Below are positions 9,802 through 18,963 of a stretch of DNA of 64,000 nucleotides, piece after piece (position 1 is the stretch's first letter; every line of letters begins with the position of its first letter). The notes beneath the pieces are model-generated. The model saw nothing but the letters and a program-made list of their open reading frames with translations, was not told the origin of the DNA and ran no database searches. The stretch lies in contig QKWM01000004.1 in assembly GCA_003248315.1 (NCBI GenBank), positions 248,001 through 312,000 on the forward strand, written 5' to 3'. This DNA is from Streptomyces sp. SW4 (lineage in GTDB: Bacteria; Actinomycetota; Actinomycetes; Streptomycetales; Streptomycetaceae). The position numbers and the translations under genes are program-made.

Positions 9802-10905
9802 CCGCCAAGCCCTGAACATCCTGACCGGCATCAACCGAATCTCCGAACCCTCGTCGGGAGCATGATCCTCGCCAACGATCTCTACCGCGCGATGCCGGAA
9901 ACCCGCACGACCTTCCTGGGTAGAGAACCGGTCGACCAGGAATGGAGGGCCGCGTTTGATCAGCTGATCACCCTCTCCACGTCCAAACGCCCCCAAGGCC
10001 CGGACTTCGACCTCTACGTCGACGAGCTGACGCGTGAGGTCGGTGCACTCGTCGAGAAGACCCGGCCGGATGCCATCCACGCCCAGTACCTCGGTTTCGC
10101 TCTCAGCCTGGCCTTCACACGAACCGCGGGCAAGATCCCGATCATCGCCATCGCCCACGGCCCCGACGTAATGGCGGCCGAGCGCAACGAGCGCGAACGC
10201 GAAACCCTGCATGAAGTTGCCGCCGCAAGCGCCGCGATCGTCACCCCGACCTCCGCCCTCGCCGACCGCATCGACCGCCTCACCGGACGCCGATTCACCG
10301 ATCTGCTCACCGTCATCCCTTGGGGCATCCCCTTGAGCTACGCCCGGGTACGCGACCAGCCGCCTGACGGAACCGGACCTCTATCTCTGGTGCACGCCGG
10401 ACGTCTGGACGACAACAAGTCCACGATCACCGCCGTCGAAGCCCTCGCTCTAACCGATCAACCGCACCACTTGACCGTGATTGGCCACGGAACCCTGCGG
10501 GAGTATCTGGAACAGCGGGCCATCGAATTGGGGCTGCGGGACCGCATTCAGTTCGAGCCGTTCCTGCCCCGCGCTGAGCTGTGGCGCCGCCTACCGAACT
10601 TTGACGCCTTCGTCTTCACGACCAGGGGCCTGGAAGCTTTCGGGCTCGTCCTCATTGAGGCCCAAGCCCACGGACTTCCGGTTGCTTACTCCGATCTTCC
10701 CGGTGTGAGGGAAATCATGGGGAACGCTGGTGTTCCCCACACTCCCGGCGACCCTCGATCGCTGGCCGCGGCCCTAGACGAGATGGGCCGAAACTGCCAC
10801 CGGAGCAGGGCCCTGACCATGGCGGCTCTCAATAACGCGCGCCGATACAACATCACTACCACCGGCCGTCGGCTTCGCGAACTGACGCTCCGCGTTATCT
10901 CCTGA
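9798..10905 (+). CDS. Family 4 glycosyltransferase, N-terminus frameshifted
   Basis: From 9862 the frame is clean and encodes a GT-B enzyme: DAIHAQYLGFALSLAF, IIAIAHGPDVM, LSLVHAGRLDDNKS, LTVIGHGTLREYLEQ, and the donor-site signature region FVFTTRGLEAFGLVLIEAQA (E-x7-E) then GLPVAYSDLPGVREIM. Upstream, with two single-base corrections, the reading becomes MTAKPLNILTGINRISEPSS then GGMILANDLYRAM. This supplies the Gly-Gly acceptor/nucleotide loop expected at a GT4 N-terminus, so I place the start at ATG 9798, overlapping the upstream stop. It probably transfers a nucleotide-activated sugar, perhaps the product of the 7117 pathway. The 5' part is inferred. Confidence 0.75.
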
Positions 10906-11204
10906 ACCTCGATGTTGACCGGTGTCAAACACGCCCGTCTCGTCGGGCATCTCGTAGTCGCAGACGACCTGGAAGGTAAGGGTGCCGGTTCGCAGGTCGT
11001 GCACGGACCACACGGCGTTGTCGTCCCGGCCGCGCGGCCCAGGGCGCCAGGCGTGACACCGCTCAGCCCAACCAATGGCCGAGGATGTCCTTGGGGCGGT
11101 CAGGCGGGAGGGGATCTACCGATTCCCGGGTACAGCCAGCTCAGCCCGCATCAGATCGAGAAGCGACTGCGCACGCTGTCCCAGTTGACGGAACGCCGTT
11201 CAGG
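10906..11204. other. Mostly non-coding stretch with a gene fragment
   Basis: About 300 bp between the GT4 gene and a short frame at 11205. The only coding-like signal is a minus-strand fragment (next entry). Confidence 0.4.
10925..11090 (-). pseudogene. Fragment of an unknown conserved protein
   Basis: A minus-strand stretch reads WAERCHAWRPGPRGRDDNAV and then WSVHDLRTGTLTFQVVCDYE followed by MPDETGVFDTG. The composition and codon usage look coding, but there is no start codon with a ribosome site and no natural stop at either end. It is best treated as a remnant. The family was not recognised. Confidence 0.3.
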
Positions 11205-11348
11205 ATGGCGTACGCGATCGACGAGTGGCCGGCAGCGGAGCTGGAGCTGCTGCGGTGCCGGGCGGCGCTGGCCGGTGCAGGCATGCATGCCGAGCCCGAT
11301 CCCGAGGATCCCAAGACTTTGCTGGTGCGGCTGCCGCCTACGACTTAG
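11205..11348 (+). CDS. Possible small hypothetical protein
   Basis: A 47-aa frame from ATG 11205 reading MAYAIDEWPAAELELLRCRA to a TAG at 11346-11348. The acidic/Leu-rich helix with E-D-P near the end looks protein-like, but only a weak ribosome site (AGG directly before the ATG) is present. It could be the 3' end of a longer frame starting upstream at 11085. Confidence 0.3.
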   Translation: MAYAIDEWPAAELELLRCRAALAGAGMHAEPDPEDPKTLLVRLPPTT

Positions 11349-11920
11349 GCAAGCGCGGCGGCGCTCTCTACGGGTCGGGGAACGAAGGCGTCAGCGTCCG
11401 TGGCGTCCGCGATCAGAGCGGCGGAGCATGGCACGGCCCATGGCACCCTAGCGCCACACGCCAGGCGAGGCCGCCCGTGTGCTACAGGGGGGCGGCCGGA
11501 GATGGCGCCGCCTGGGTCGTCGACGAGGGCGAGGCGGGCGGTGATGCGTTTGCCAACCGGCTCCCGCTTGGCTTCGACTCCCTGGGCGACGGCCATCACG
11601 ATCTCCAGGCCGTGCTGGCTCACCCGGCCGACGTCCGCGGCCCGGGCGATGGGCAGAACCGGGTCGGAGCCCCACACGACCACCTCCACCAGGTCACTGG
11701 TGATACGCAAGTCCAGCAACACCGGGCCGGGGCGTACTTCCGCGCGTTGGTGACCAGCTCGCTGACCACCAGCTGCGTGAGGTCGGCATGAGGTCGGGTG
11801 CGCCGCTGTCGCGGCTTTGCAGGCGAAGGTCGTCGGTGGCGTCCCGGGTGTCGATCCAGCGCGCGGCTCCCGCGGGCGGAGCGTGTCCAGTTCGAAGCTG
11901 TAGGAGCTGTGCAGGGTGAC
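11345..11920 (-). pseudogene. ATP-binding (HATPase/RsbW-like) protein, multiply frameshifted
   Basis: Combining minus-strand frames gives HSSYSFELDTLRPREPRA, WIDTRDATDDLRL, LTQLVVSELVTNARKYAPGP (N-box), VEVVVWGSDPVLPIA (G1-like) and GRVSQHGLEIVMAVAQGVEA (G2-like), ending in a valine/arginine stretch. This is the same family as the genes at 783 and 1315. At least three single-base changes within 250 bp are needed, more than in most genes here, so true decay is possible. It lies directly downstream of the Ser/Thr kinase on the same strand. The exact start and stop are uncertain. Confidence 0.5.
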
Positions 11921-11929
11921 CGGGCCGCT

Positions 11930-12979
11930 GCGTGTCTGGGCGGGGTCCTTGCCCGGCTCGCGTGCGTCGCCGCCCTCGGGCCACAGTAGACCGCGGCGAG
12001 CGCGGCGCACACCGCCGCGGCACCGGCCCCACCGCTGCCGTACGACGGCCCCTGTTGCGGCGAGAGGGTGCAGCTGCTTGCCCGGGACCGGCCGTCACCA
12101 GCGTCGGGGTCCGCCACACCCGTTCCAGTACTTCGGTGGCCCGCCCTGCATCCGCCGCCTCCTCGCCGACGAGCTGCGCCAGCAGCCCGGCCGCGGACCC
12201 GCGCCGTGCGGGGTTCTTGTCCAGCGCCCGCTCGACCAACTGCCCGGGCGTGCCGTCCAGCCCTTCGAGGCGAGGGGTTCGGTCAGCACCCGGTGGTGGA
12301 TGGCGAAGACGTCCTCGCCGGGGAAGGGCGGGGTGCCGGTGGCGGGCGTAGGCCATGACGCAGCCCCAGGCGAACACGTCCACGGCGGGCGTGACCGGCT
12401 GGCCGCGCAGGATCTCCGGTGACATGTAGCCGGGGGTGCCGGCGATCTGCGTGGGCTGGACGGAAGCGCTCAGCCCGTCCAGGGCGCGGGCGATGCCGAA
12501 GTCGATCACCCGCGGCCCACCTCGGACAGCAGTACGTTGGCGGGTTTCAGGTCCCGGTGGACGACCTGGGCGGCGTGGATGGCGGTCAGGGCCGCGGCCA
12601 TGCCGACTGCCAGTTGCTCCAGGGCGCCGCCGCGCAGCGGACCTGTCCGGGCCACCAGATCGTGCAGGGTGGGGCCGTCGATGAACTCGGTGACGACGAA
12701 CAGGGGATGCTCGTCGAGCTGGGCGTCGACGACGGGTGCGGTGCAGAACGGGCGGACGCGCCGTGCGGCGGTCACCTCGCGCCGGAAGTGGCGGGTGAAG
12801 CGTTCGTCGCCGGCCAGGTCAGCGTTGATGACCTTGACCGCGACGTGCTGCGAGGTGTCGGTTTCGGCGGCGAAGACGGTGCCCATACCGCCGTGGCCGA
12901 TGCGGCCGAGCAGCCGGTATGGGCCCAGCCGGGTCGGGTCGTGCGGTTGCAGGGCGGCGAATGCCGCATGATCGGCCAT
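11930..12979 (-). CDS. Ser/Thr protein kinase (PknB-like), frameshifted
   Basis: ATG 12979 is preceded by a GGGGGGA ribosome site. Kinase motifs in order: Gly loop RIGHGGMGTVF (residues 26-36), the ATP lysine in HVAVKVI (K49), catalytic loop VVHRDLKPANVLL (about 135-150), DFG as VIDFGIARAL, AGTPGYMSPEIL (activation segment/APE), then DVFAWGCVMAYA. Frame changes occur near 12506 (between the catalytic loop and DFG) and near 12350 and 12270. A proline-rich tail follows; one frame has a hydrophobic GAAAVCAALAAVYCG segment that could be a membrane anchor. The C-terminus is not settled. The neighbouring STAS and ATP-binding genes suggest involvement in partner-switch signalling. Confidence 0.7.
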
Positions 12980-13064
12980 GCCTGTCGGTCCCCCCTGTGA
13001 CGATGCCTGGCCCACCCTTGCAGAAGCAGAGCATCCCCGCCGCCCCGTCCAGGGAAGGCGGCAT

Positions 13065-13466
13065 TCAGGTGTCCAGGGCGGCCTCGGCATCGACGACGGT
13101 GTCAAAGACGCGCAGGACGCGATCGGCGCCGGTCATCTCCAGGATCCGGCGCAGCCGCGCCGGGACACAGGACAGAGCGAACTCGAGCCCTGCAGCTTCC
13201 GCCTGGCGGCGGGCCGCGAGCAGCACGTTCAGGCCCGCGGAGTCGCAGAACGACACCTCCGCAAGGTCCAGAATGACCGCCCGCTCGGCACGATCCATCG
13301 CCTGCGCCAGCCGCGCGCGCAGGTCGAGCTGCGTGAGGTAATCCATGACCCCGCGCACCTTCACCACCAGGCAGCGGCCCGACACCATCGTCTCCACCGC
13401 AGGAGGAACGATCTCATCCACAGCGCCTGCCCAACCGCCCCGCCGGGGCTTCACGTGATTGGCCAT
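13065..13466 (-). CDS. STAS-domain anti-sigma factor antagonist
   Basis: About 133 aa ending at 13065. It has the STAS core VVKVRGVMDYLTQLDLRARL, then AVILDLAEVSFCDSAGLNVL, where the Ser of the D-S-A-G-L motif is the usual phosphorylation site for RsbW-like kinases. The start is uncertain: ATG 13466 is used, but a GTG (VDEIVPPAV) or the later ATG (MVSGRCLV), both with better ribosome sites, are plausible. Likely partners are the ATP-binding kinases (783, 1315 and the remnant at 11345) and the SpoIIE phosphatases further right. Confidence 0.75.
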   Translation of the reverse strand: MANHVKPRRGGWAGAVDEIVPPAVETMVSGRCLVVKVRGVMDYLTQLDLRARLAQAMDRAERAVILDLAEVSFCDSAGLNVLLAARRQAEAAGLEFALSCVPARLRRILEMTGADRVLRVFDTVVDAEAALDT

Positions 13467-13617
13467 CGAGCGTATCGGGCAAAGGCGCCGGATGCCGCCA
13501 GATCGCACCATGTGGTCACCGCATACCCTGCTAGCCCGGGGATATGCGGTGGACCGGGTTGGGTGAGGTGTGCCGCGGGCGGGTGCGGCAAGTCCAGTTG
13601 GGTGGAGGAGGCTGGCG

Positions 13618-14061
13618 GTGGAACAGCAGGGCGGGTGGGGCTTCTTCACGAACCACACGCGGGTGCTGCTCGCCGTCGCACGTGACCCCGACACGCGTAT
13701 CCGCGACGTCGCCGCGGCCTGTCGCATCACCGATCGCACCGTCCAGAGCATCCTCGCGGACCTCGAACAGGACGGCTACGTCAGCCGGGAGCGCGTGGGC
13801 AGGCGCACCCACTACACCCTCTGCCCGGACGGCAGGCCGCGCCATCCCGCGGAGGCCCGACTGTCTGTCGCTGCTCTGCTGGAGTTGTTCACCCACCCCA
13901 CGGCGAAAACGAAGGACGCGGCAGCAGCCGACGCCGCGCCGCCCGAGGGTAATCCGTCGGGGCCGGCGCGTCCGGGCGGCGCCCACGCGGAGGATACCGA
14001 GCGGCGACGAGCCGAGGCGGCTGTCACCGGCGTGCCAGGCCCGGCGGCGGGCAATCCGTAG
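13618..14061 (+). CDS. Winged-helix (MarR-like) transcription regulator
   Basis: GTG 13618 with GGAGGAGG 7 nt upstream; 147 aa. The N-terminal winged helix is clear: GWGFFTNHTRVLLAVARDPD, then IRDVAAACRITDRTVQSILA and LEQDGYVSRERVGRRTHYTL. The remaining about 70 residues are Ala/Pro-rich and probably disordered. This build (wHTH plus tail) is common in streptomycetes, often autoregulatory. It is divergent from the STAS gene with about 150 bp between starts. Confidence 0.75.
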   Translation: MEQQGGWGFFTNHTRVLLAVARDPDTRIRDVAAACRITDRTVQSILADLEQDGYVSRERVGRRTHYTLCPDGRPRHPAEARLSVAALLELFTHPTAKTKDAAAADAAPPEGNPSGPARPGGAHAEDTERRRAEAAVTGVPGPAAGNP

Positions 14062-14174
14062 GGTCGGTGCGCGGGCGTGCGGCAACGGTGGATATCCTCC
14101 CAGTTGGCCTTGGCTTCGCCGTACGGCGGGTACCACCGGCGGGAGGGGGACGGTGGTGCCCGCCGCAGGACATC

Positions 14175-14651
14175 TCAGCGCCGCGCTGGTACAGGGGTGG
14201 TCAGGGCGTCGGCGCGGTGGCCAGGCGGGAGAGCGCGTCCAGGCCGTTGCCGCAGCAGGTACCGCAGACCAGGCGGCGAAGGTGCGGCTGGGTGGGGATG
14301 TTGTAGGCGAGGCGCCGCCCGATCGACGAGCTCGACGCCGACGCGCCGGGCTTCGCCTTCCCCTACTGTGAACCGCGACCGGCCGGCATGGCGATGCTGA
14401 CGCTGTCCTGTCTGGCCGCGGACTGGCCGGCCTGGACGGCGCAGCAGGCCGAGACGATGGGCCTGCTGTGCGCGCAGTGCCGCTTCGACCTGCGCACACG
14501 CGTGCTCGGCGGCGGACGCCTTCCACTGCTGGCCGGCGTGGTACCCCCGCCACACCGCCAGCCCGCCGCCGCCCAGCACGCCCGCGGTACGCACCACTGC
14601 GACAAGCCGGCGCTGCGCCGCCCGCTCGGCTTCCGTCACCACCCGTGCCAT
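14175..14651 (-). CDS. Uncertain small protein, probably frameshifted
   Basis: A minus-strand frame from ATG 14651 (AGGAGGG upstream) begins MARVVTEAERAAQRRLVAVV, then VLGGGGLAVWRGYHAGQQW. The 3' portion makes better sense in another frame: YNIPTQPHLRRLVCGTCCGN then GLDALSRLATAPTP and a stop near 14208. This suggests a small CxxC protein read across a frameshift. A competing plus-strand reading (GLLCAQCRFDLRTRV near 14460) also looks coding, so the strand is not secure. Confidence 0.3.
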   Translation of the reverse strand: MARVVTEAERAAQRRLVAVVRTAGVLGGGGLAVWRGYHAGQQWKASAAEHACAQVEAALRAQQAHRLGLLRRPGRPVRGQTGQRQHRHAGRSRFTVGEGEARRVGVELVDRAAPRLQHPHPAAPSPPGLRYLLRQRPGRALPPGHRADALTTPVPARR

Positions 14652-14805
14652 CACATCCGCCCTCCTGTGCCGTCCGGGATCGCGCGTGCTTTACCCGCCT
14701 GCCCGGTCAACGACACGCCGGCGGGCGGGTCGCCCGGCCGCCGTGGTGCACTTCGCGCCACCGCCGCCGGGGACGCCCGGCGGCGGGTCGGGTGTTTTCA
14801 GGGGG

Positions 14806-15006
14806 TCAGACGACGCTGACCGCGGTGGCCTGCGGGCCCTTCGTGCCCTGGGTGACCTCGTAGGCGACGCGCTGGCCTTCCTCCAGGCTGCGGTAGCCGG
14901 TGGCCTGGATCTCGGAGTAGTGGACGAACAGGTCCGGCCCGGAATCCTGCTGGATGAAGCCGAAGCCCTTCTCCGCGTCGAACCACTTCACGGTGCCCTG
15001 CGCCAC
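14806..15006 (-). CDS. Cold-shock protein (CspA family)
   Basis: 66 aa, intact. It begins [20 protein letters not shown] with RNP1 (KGFGFI) and RNP2 (LFVHY) nucleic-acid binding motifs, and ends [10 protein letters not shown]. The length and sequence are typical of streptomycete cold-shock domain proteins that bind single-stranded RNA/DNA as chaperones. GAGCGAGC lies upstream of the ATG. Confidence 0.95.
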   Translation of the reverse strand: MAQGTVKWFDAEKGFGFIQQDSGPDLFVHYSEIQATGYRSLEEGQRVAYEVTQGTKGPQATAVSVV

Positions 15007-15039
15007 GCTCGCTCCTCGATGTCGTGCCGGTGTCAGCCG

Positions 15040-15258
15040 CTATTGTCGGCGCACCTGTGTGCCCGGTGGGCGGTCGACACGCCCCGGCGACGGCTGCTCC
15101 TCGGCGGTCGCGGTGGGCATCACGGTCCGGAGTACGGACAGCGGCACGATCCCCGGCCACCCCAGCAGCCGCTCCATGGCGGCCCCTTCACCGGTATCGG
15201 CATGCAGGGCCGGGATGCCGGTCTTCCACCACGGCCGGCCATCGGCGACGGATGTCAT
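15040..15258 (-). CDS. Possible small hypothetical protein
   Basis: 72 aa from ATG 15258: MTSVADGRPWWKTGIPALHA, then MERLLGWPGIVPLSVLRTV. It has a hydrophobic middle and a Pro/Arg-rich end. The ribosome site is weak (AGGAT). No family is recognised. It lies upstream of the cold-shock gene on the same strand. Confidence 0.35.
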   Translation of the reverse strand: MTSVADGRPWWKTGIPALHADTGEGAAMERLLGWPGIVPLSVLRTVMPTATAEEQPSPGRVDRPPGTQVRRQ

Positions 15259-15963
15259 GTTTCATCCTGACCGCTCGACGGATGCCGACCGCGGGAGACA
15301 CTCCGAGCGGATCGCGCTCCACACGGCCTGGCGGGACGGTCCGCCTCGTCCACACCTCCCACGGTCTGCCCGGTCGCCCGCTGGGCCCGATACTTATCCG
15401 CCTGACGCGAACGATGCCCAGAGCGCGGCCAGCACCGTGACAGCAGAGAGGGAGACCGCCACAGCCCGCACCCTCGCCGGGGCGCACCGCCGGCTGAAGG
15501 GCGGTGAGGCCGGGAGGGCTGATGTCTGGCAGCCGAATCCCTGGCGGTGCATGGTGCAGCGGGCGGGTGAGTCGGGCTCGAGCCAGTAGGCGCCGAGCAG
15601 TGCGGCAGGCGGCTCTTCCGGAGCGGGCTTCATGCTTGCGGCAACGATGCGGTGCGCGGCCAGGAAACGATCCCGTCCACCGATACTCAGGGCTCCTCCG
15701 GGTGAGTGAAAACGAGCGGCCGGTCCTCTCGGGACGGCGACGGGCAAAGGCGGCGCTACGGCTGGAACGAGGCTCGACCGCGTGATGAGACCCCGCGTCA
15801 ACGGTGATCACCTCACCATGAGCGTGGTCACGCTGCAACGCTTCGGTCGGTTCACCCCGCCCGGGCCGTTCGGCCCGCCGGCGGCAGGCGCGAAGCATCT
15901 GCACGGATCATCCGCGGTCAAGGACATGTTCTGTCCTATTAGGGCCCTACGGTTGATCCAACC
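15259..15963. other. Largely non-coding stretch
   Basis: About 700 bp with one weak minus-strand frame (15394-15633, listed separately). Other frames are Arg/Pro-rich shadows. Confidence 0.35.
15394..15633 (-). CDS. Possible small membrane-anchored protein
   Basis: From ATG 15633, 79 aa reading MKPAPEEPPAALLGAYWLEP, then CTMHRQGFGCQ, ending in a hydrophobic helix VRAVAVSLSAVTVLAALWAS. This is a tail-anchored topology if real. No clear ribosome site and no recognised family. Confidence 0.3.
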   Translation of the reverse strand: MKPAPEEPPAALLGAYWLEPDSPARCTMHRQGFGCQTSALPASPPFSRRCAPARVRAVAVSLSAVTVLAALWASFASGG

Positions 15964-16222
15964 GCAAGGAACAAGATCGCTGTTCTCGGTACCGGTGGCA
16001 GTGCCCGCGCCCACATCGCCAGTCTCTCCGAGCTGGGCCACGAGGTCCACGTCGGCACCCGCGACCCACGGGCCCACCCTGGCCCGCACCGAGCCGGACA
16101 TCAGGGGCACCCCGCCGTTCGGGCAGTTCCTCACCGAGCACCCCGACGTCGAGCTGCACCCCTTCGGCGACGCCGCAGCGGCCGGGGAGAGCCATGGAGA
16201 TTCCTTGCCAAGAAGCCGGTGA
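15964..16222 (+). pseudogene. N-terminal remnant of an NADPH:F420 reductase-like gene
   Basis: One frame reads KIAVLGTGGSARAHIASLSE, then LGHEVHVGTRDPRA. The next continues TLARTEPDIRGTPPFGQFLT, then HPDVELHPFGDAAAAGE, and stops at 16222. This matches the Rossmann N-terminus of the NADP-binding/F420 reductase family (GxGxxG, then the GTRDP loop). It lacks a start codon with a ribosome site, needs one frame change, and the rest of the gene (roughly 120 more residues) is missing. It is a truncated relic, perhaps a breakpoint of an earlier rearrangement. Confidence 0.6.
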
Positions 16223-16340
16223 GTGGTGTGGGGGGGAGGCCGCTCCAGTAGAGCAATCCGGCACAGAGGGAGGAATCAACGGTTCCTCCGAGACTGCCGC
16301 CGCCGAGCTTGGGCGTTCACACATCCACCGGCCGGCCGGT

Positions 16341-18461
16341 TCACCCAGGTGGTGTGGTCGGCCGCAGCAGGAGCAGGGCGACGTCGTCGGTACGGTCACC
16401 GGCGTCGCGCACCGGCGCGGTGAGCATGTCGGCCAGGGCGCGCAGATCCGCCGGGCCGCGGCCCAGGTCGCGGGCGAGGCCGGTGATGCGGGCGTCCAGC
16501 GGCTGATCGGGGGTCTCGACGAGGCCGTCGGTGAACAGGGCCAGCACGGTACCAGGCGGCAGTGCGAGGGTGTGGGTGGGGTAGGTGGCGTCGGGGTCGA
16601 TGCCGAGCAGCAGCCCGGGCTCGAACTGCACGACGGCCGTGGTGCCGTCGGGGTGGCGTAGCAGCGGGGGTGGGTGGCCGGCGGTGGCCAGGCATGCGGT
16701 GTGGTCGGTGAGGTCGATGCGGGCGTACAGGCAGCTGGTGAACAGCCCCGGGTCGAGGTCGGTGAGGAGCCGGTTGGTGCGGGCGAGAACCTGGGCGGGG
16801 GCGGCGCCGGCGGTGGCGTGGGCGTGGATGGCGGTGCGGACCTGGCCCATGAGGGCGGCGGCGGCCACGTTGTGGCCCTGGACGTCGCCGATCACCGCGG
16901 CCACCGTGGCGTCGTCGAGGCGGATGAGGTCGTAGAAGTCGCCGCCGATGTCCATGCCGTGGGTGGCGGGCAGGTAGCGGGCCTGCACCTCCAGACCGGG
17001 CACCTCGGGAAGGGTGTGCGGGAGGAGCCCGGTCTGCAGGCTCTGGGCGAGGGCGTGCTCGGTGTCGTAGAGGCGGGCGCGGTCCAGGGCCTGGGCCATC
17101 AGCCCGGCGAGCGACGTGAGCGCGGCGCGCTCCTCCGGAGCGAAGGGGTGGGGATCAGCGAAGGCGAGGACGCAGGTGCCGACCGGCTTGCCGGAGGCGA
17201 TCAGCGGCAGGAACGCCCAGGCCGCCATCCCGTCCGTGCGTCGGGCGCGGGCGGGGTAGGCGCGCTCCAGTTCCTCGCGCGAGGCGAAGAACCCCGCCGC
17301 GCCTTCGGTCAGTGCCCGCACGCCGGGGGTGGGCGAGGTGAGCGGGGTGCCGTCGAAGCGGTCCATGACCTCGGCCGGGTAGCCGTGGTAGCCGGCGATC
17401 CGCAGCCGGCCGCCCTCGGCGACCAGCATCGCCAGGGCCTGCGCGCCGAACGCGGGCAGCACCGTCTCGGCCACCAGCCGCACCACATCCTCGGCGCTCA
17501 CCGCCTCGCTCAGGGCGCCGGCCAGGTGCATCAGGTGGTACAGCGCCCCCACCCGCGCCGGCGCTGCCTGGGCCGCGCCTGTCTGCCGTGGTCCGACCGG
17601 GGCTGCGCCGTCCGGGCCGGGCGCGGGGGTGATGCGCACGCTGATGCCGGTGTCGTCGGGGAACAGCTCGAAGCGCAGCCACGCCCGGTCGGGCCGCCGG
17701 GCGGTGAAGGAGGTGGGGCGGCGGCTGATCACGGCCGCGCGGTAGCGGTCCTCGTAGACCGGATCGTCCAGCCACTCCAGTGCCTCCCACGGCAGTGCGC
17801 CGAGCAGGTGCTGCTCTGCTGCGCCGACCAAGCGGGCCGCGGCGGGGGTGATGAAGGCGATCCGGCCGTCCAGGTCGAGCGCCACCCCGGGCTCGGGCAG
17901 CCGCTGCGCGTACCGTGCCGCAGCCTCCTCGGTCGCGGAGGGCGTGGCCTCTCTGGCCGCGGGGCCGACCAGGCTGCGCGCGGCAGGAGTCAGCGGCTGC
18001 CCCGTCTGCTCGGCTGCGGCCAACAGGTGGCCGAGGAAGGCGCACACCGACGCGATACCGTCCCGCACCGCAGGCACCAGATCGTGCCGGGGCCCGGGCC
18101 AGAGCAGCAGCAGCGCCCCGACCGTCTTCCCGCCGTGCACGATCGGGGCCCCGGCGAGGGCGAAGTGGTAGGGCAGGACGAGCGCGGCACGCGGGTAGCG
18201 ACGCACCAGCTCCTCCTGGGAGTCGACCCACACCAGCTCCCCCGAGCGCACCGCGTCGGTGACCGGCACCGGGTAAGCGAGGGAGATCCGCTGCCAGGGC
18301 GCTGCGAACTCCACCGGCAGCCCGGTCATGACCTCCAGCGCGAGCACGTCCTCGCCGGGCGGCAGCACGTAGACACAGGCCGCGTGCGCTCCCAGATCCC
18401 GCACCGCCTCGGCAAGGAGGTGATCCAGAAGCCGCCGACCCAGCCCTGTGCCCCGGGACAA
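16341..18461 (-). CDS. SpoIIE-type PP2C phosphatase with GAF and PAS domains
   Basis: About 706 aa if translation starts at TTG 18461 (GGAGAG upstream). The frame stays open to 18875, but that upstream part is not family-like. Order: GAF-like sensor (about 1-140), PAS (about 190-300: LDLDGRIAFITPAAARLVGA), second GAF (about 340-480), then PP2C: MDIGGDFYDLIRLDD, AVIGDVQGHNVAAAALM, TAGHPPPLLRHPDG, LFTDGLVETPD and DDVALLLLRP. The acidic residues in GGDFYD, IGDVQGH and TDDVAL bind the metals. The family dephosphorylates STAS antagonists, releasing sigma factors, in response to signals sensed by GAF/PAS. Intact as read. Confidence 0.85.
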   Translation of the reverse strand: MSRGTGLGRRLLDHLLAEAVRDLGAHAACVYVLPPGEDVLALEVMTGLPVEFAAPWQRISLAYPVPVTDAVRSGELVWVDSQEELVRRYPRAALVLPYHFALAGAPIVHGGKTVGALLLLWPGPRHDLVPAVRDGIASVCAFLGHLLAAAEQTGQPLTPAARSLVGPAAREATPSATEEAAARYAQRLPEPGVALDLDGRIAFITPAAARLVGAAEQHLLGALPWEALEWLDDPVYEDRYRAAVISRRPTSFTARRPDRAWLRFELFPDDTGISVRITPAPGPDGAAPVGPRQTGAAQAAPARVGALYHLMHLAGALSEAVSAEDVVRLVAETVLPAFGAQALAMLVAEGGRLRIAGYHGYPAEVMDRFDGTPLTSPTPGVRALTEGAAGFFASREELERAYPARARRTDGMAAWAFLPLIASGKPVGTCVLAFADPHPFAPEERAALTSLAGLMAQALDRARLYDTEHALAQSLQTGLLPHTLPEVPGLEVQARYLPATHGMDIGGDFYDLIRLDDATVAAVIGDVQGHNVAAAALMGQVRTAIHAHATAGAAPAQVLARTNRLLTDLDPGLFTSCLYARIDLTDHTACLATAGHPPPLLRHPDGTTAVVQFEPGLLLGIDPDATYPTHTLALPPGTVLALFTDGLVETPDQPLDARITGLARDLGRGPADLRALADMLTAPVRDAGDRTDDVALLLLRPTTPPG

Positions 18462-18670
18462 TCGCTCACCACTCTCCGCTCGGCGCGAATGGAACTTAGT
18501 GGATAAAAGGGTTGCGTTACGGGACCATATTCCGTGCGTGGATGCGGTGCCTGCTGTTTCTCCTGGGCGAGCCCTGCGGCCGGGGTCAGGGCCTGCGTCG
18601 CATATCTGCCGGCGCCCGGCGTTGCACGGAAGAAGGCCGGCCCCTGGCGGCCCCGGGATAGACAGAGCAG

Positions 18671-18963
18671 GTGAGTGATCGCATGGCCCGTCGCGACGGC
18701 CCTGTACGAGGTTGGTTCGTGCGTGCACGGGTGCGCATCCTCGGCCAGCATCAGTCCATCTCCGTGGAACCTCTCTCGCTGCGGTTCTTCGCGCCGGGAC
18801 AAGAACTGGAGATGTTCCAGTGGGACAGGCAGGCCAGGATGCGGCCACGGTCAACTGGTGGACGAGCCAGGACATCCATGCAGCTCATCCGGTCCCCGCA
18901 CACCTGGTGGCGGTCCTGGAAGTGCTAGAAGTCGAGGGCCGACTGCCACCGGACTACACGTAG
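18671..18963 (+). CDS. Small hypothetical protein, frameshifted
   Basis: GTG 18671 (GAGCAG upstream). The first frame reads VSDRMARRDGPVRGWFVRAR, then QSISVEPLSLRFFAPGQELE. After one base change near 18830 it continues DAATVNWWTSQDIHAAHPVP and AHLVAVLEVLEVEGRLPPDY, stopping at 18963. Coding-like in both parts. No family recognised. It is divergent from the phosphatase at 16341. Confidence 0.45.

Noticed and set aside
16674..18506. 610-codon open frame antisense to the SpoIIE phosphatase
   Set aside because: GC-rich third positions keep antisense frames open; the translation is Gly/Ala/Val/Arg-rich with no motifs, while the minus frame has a complete GAF/PAS/PP2C set.
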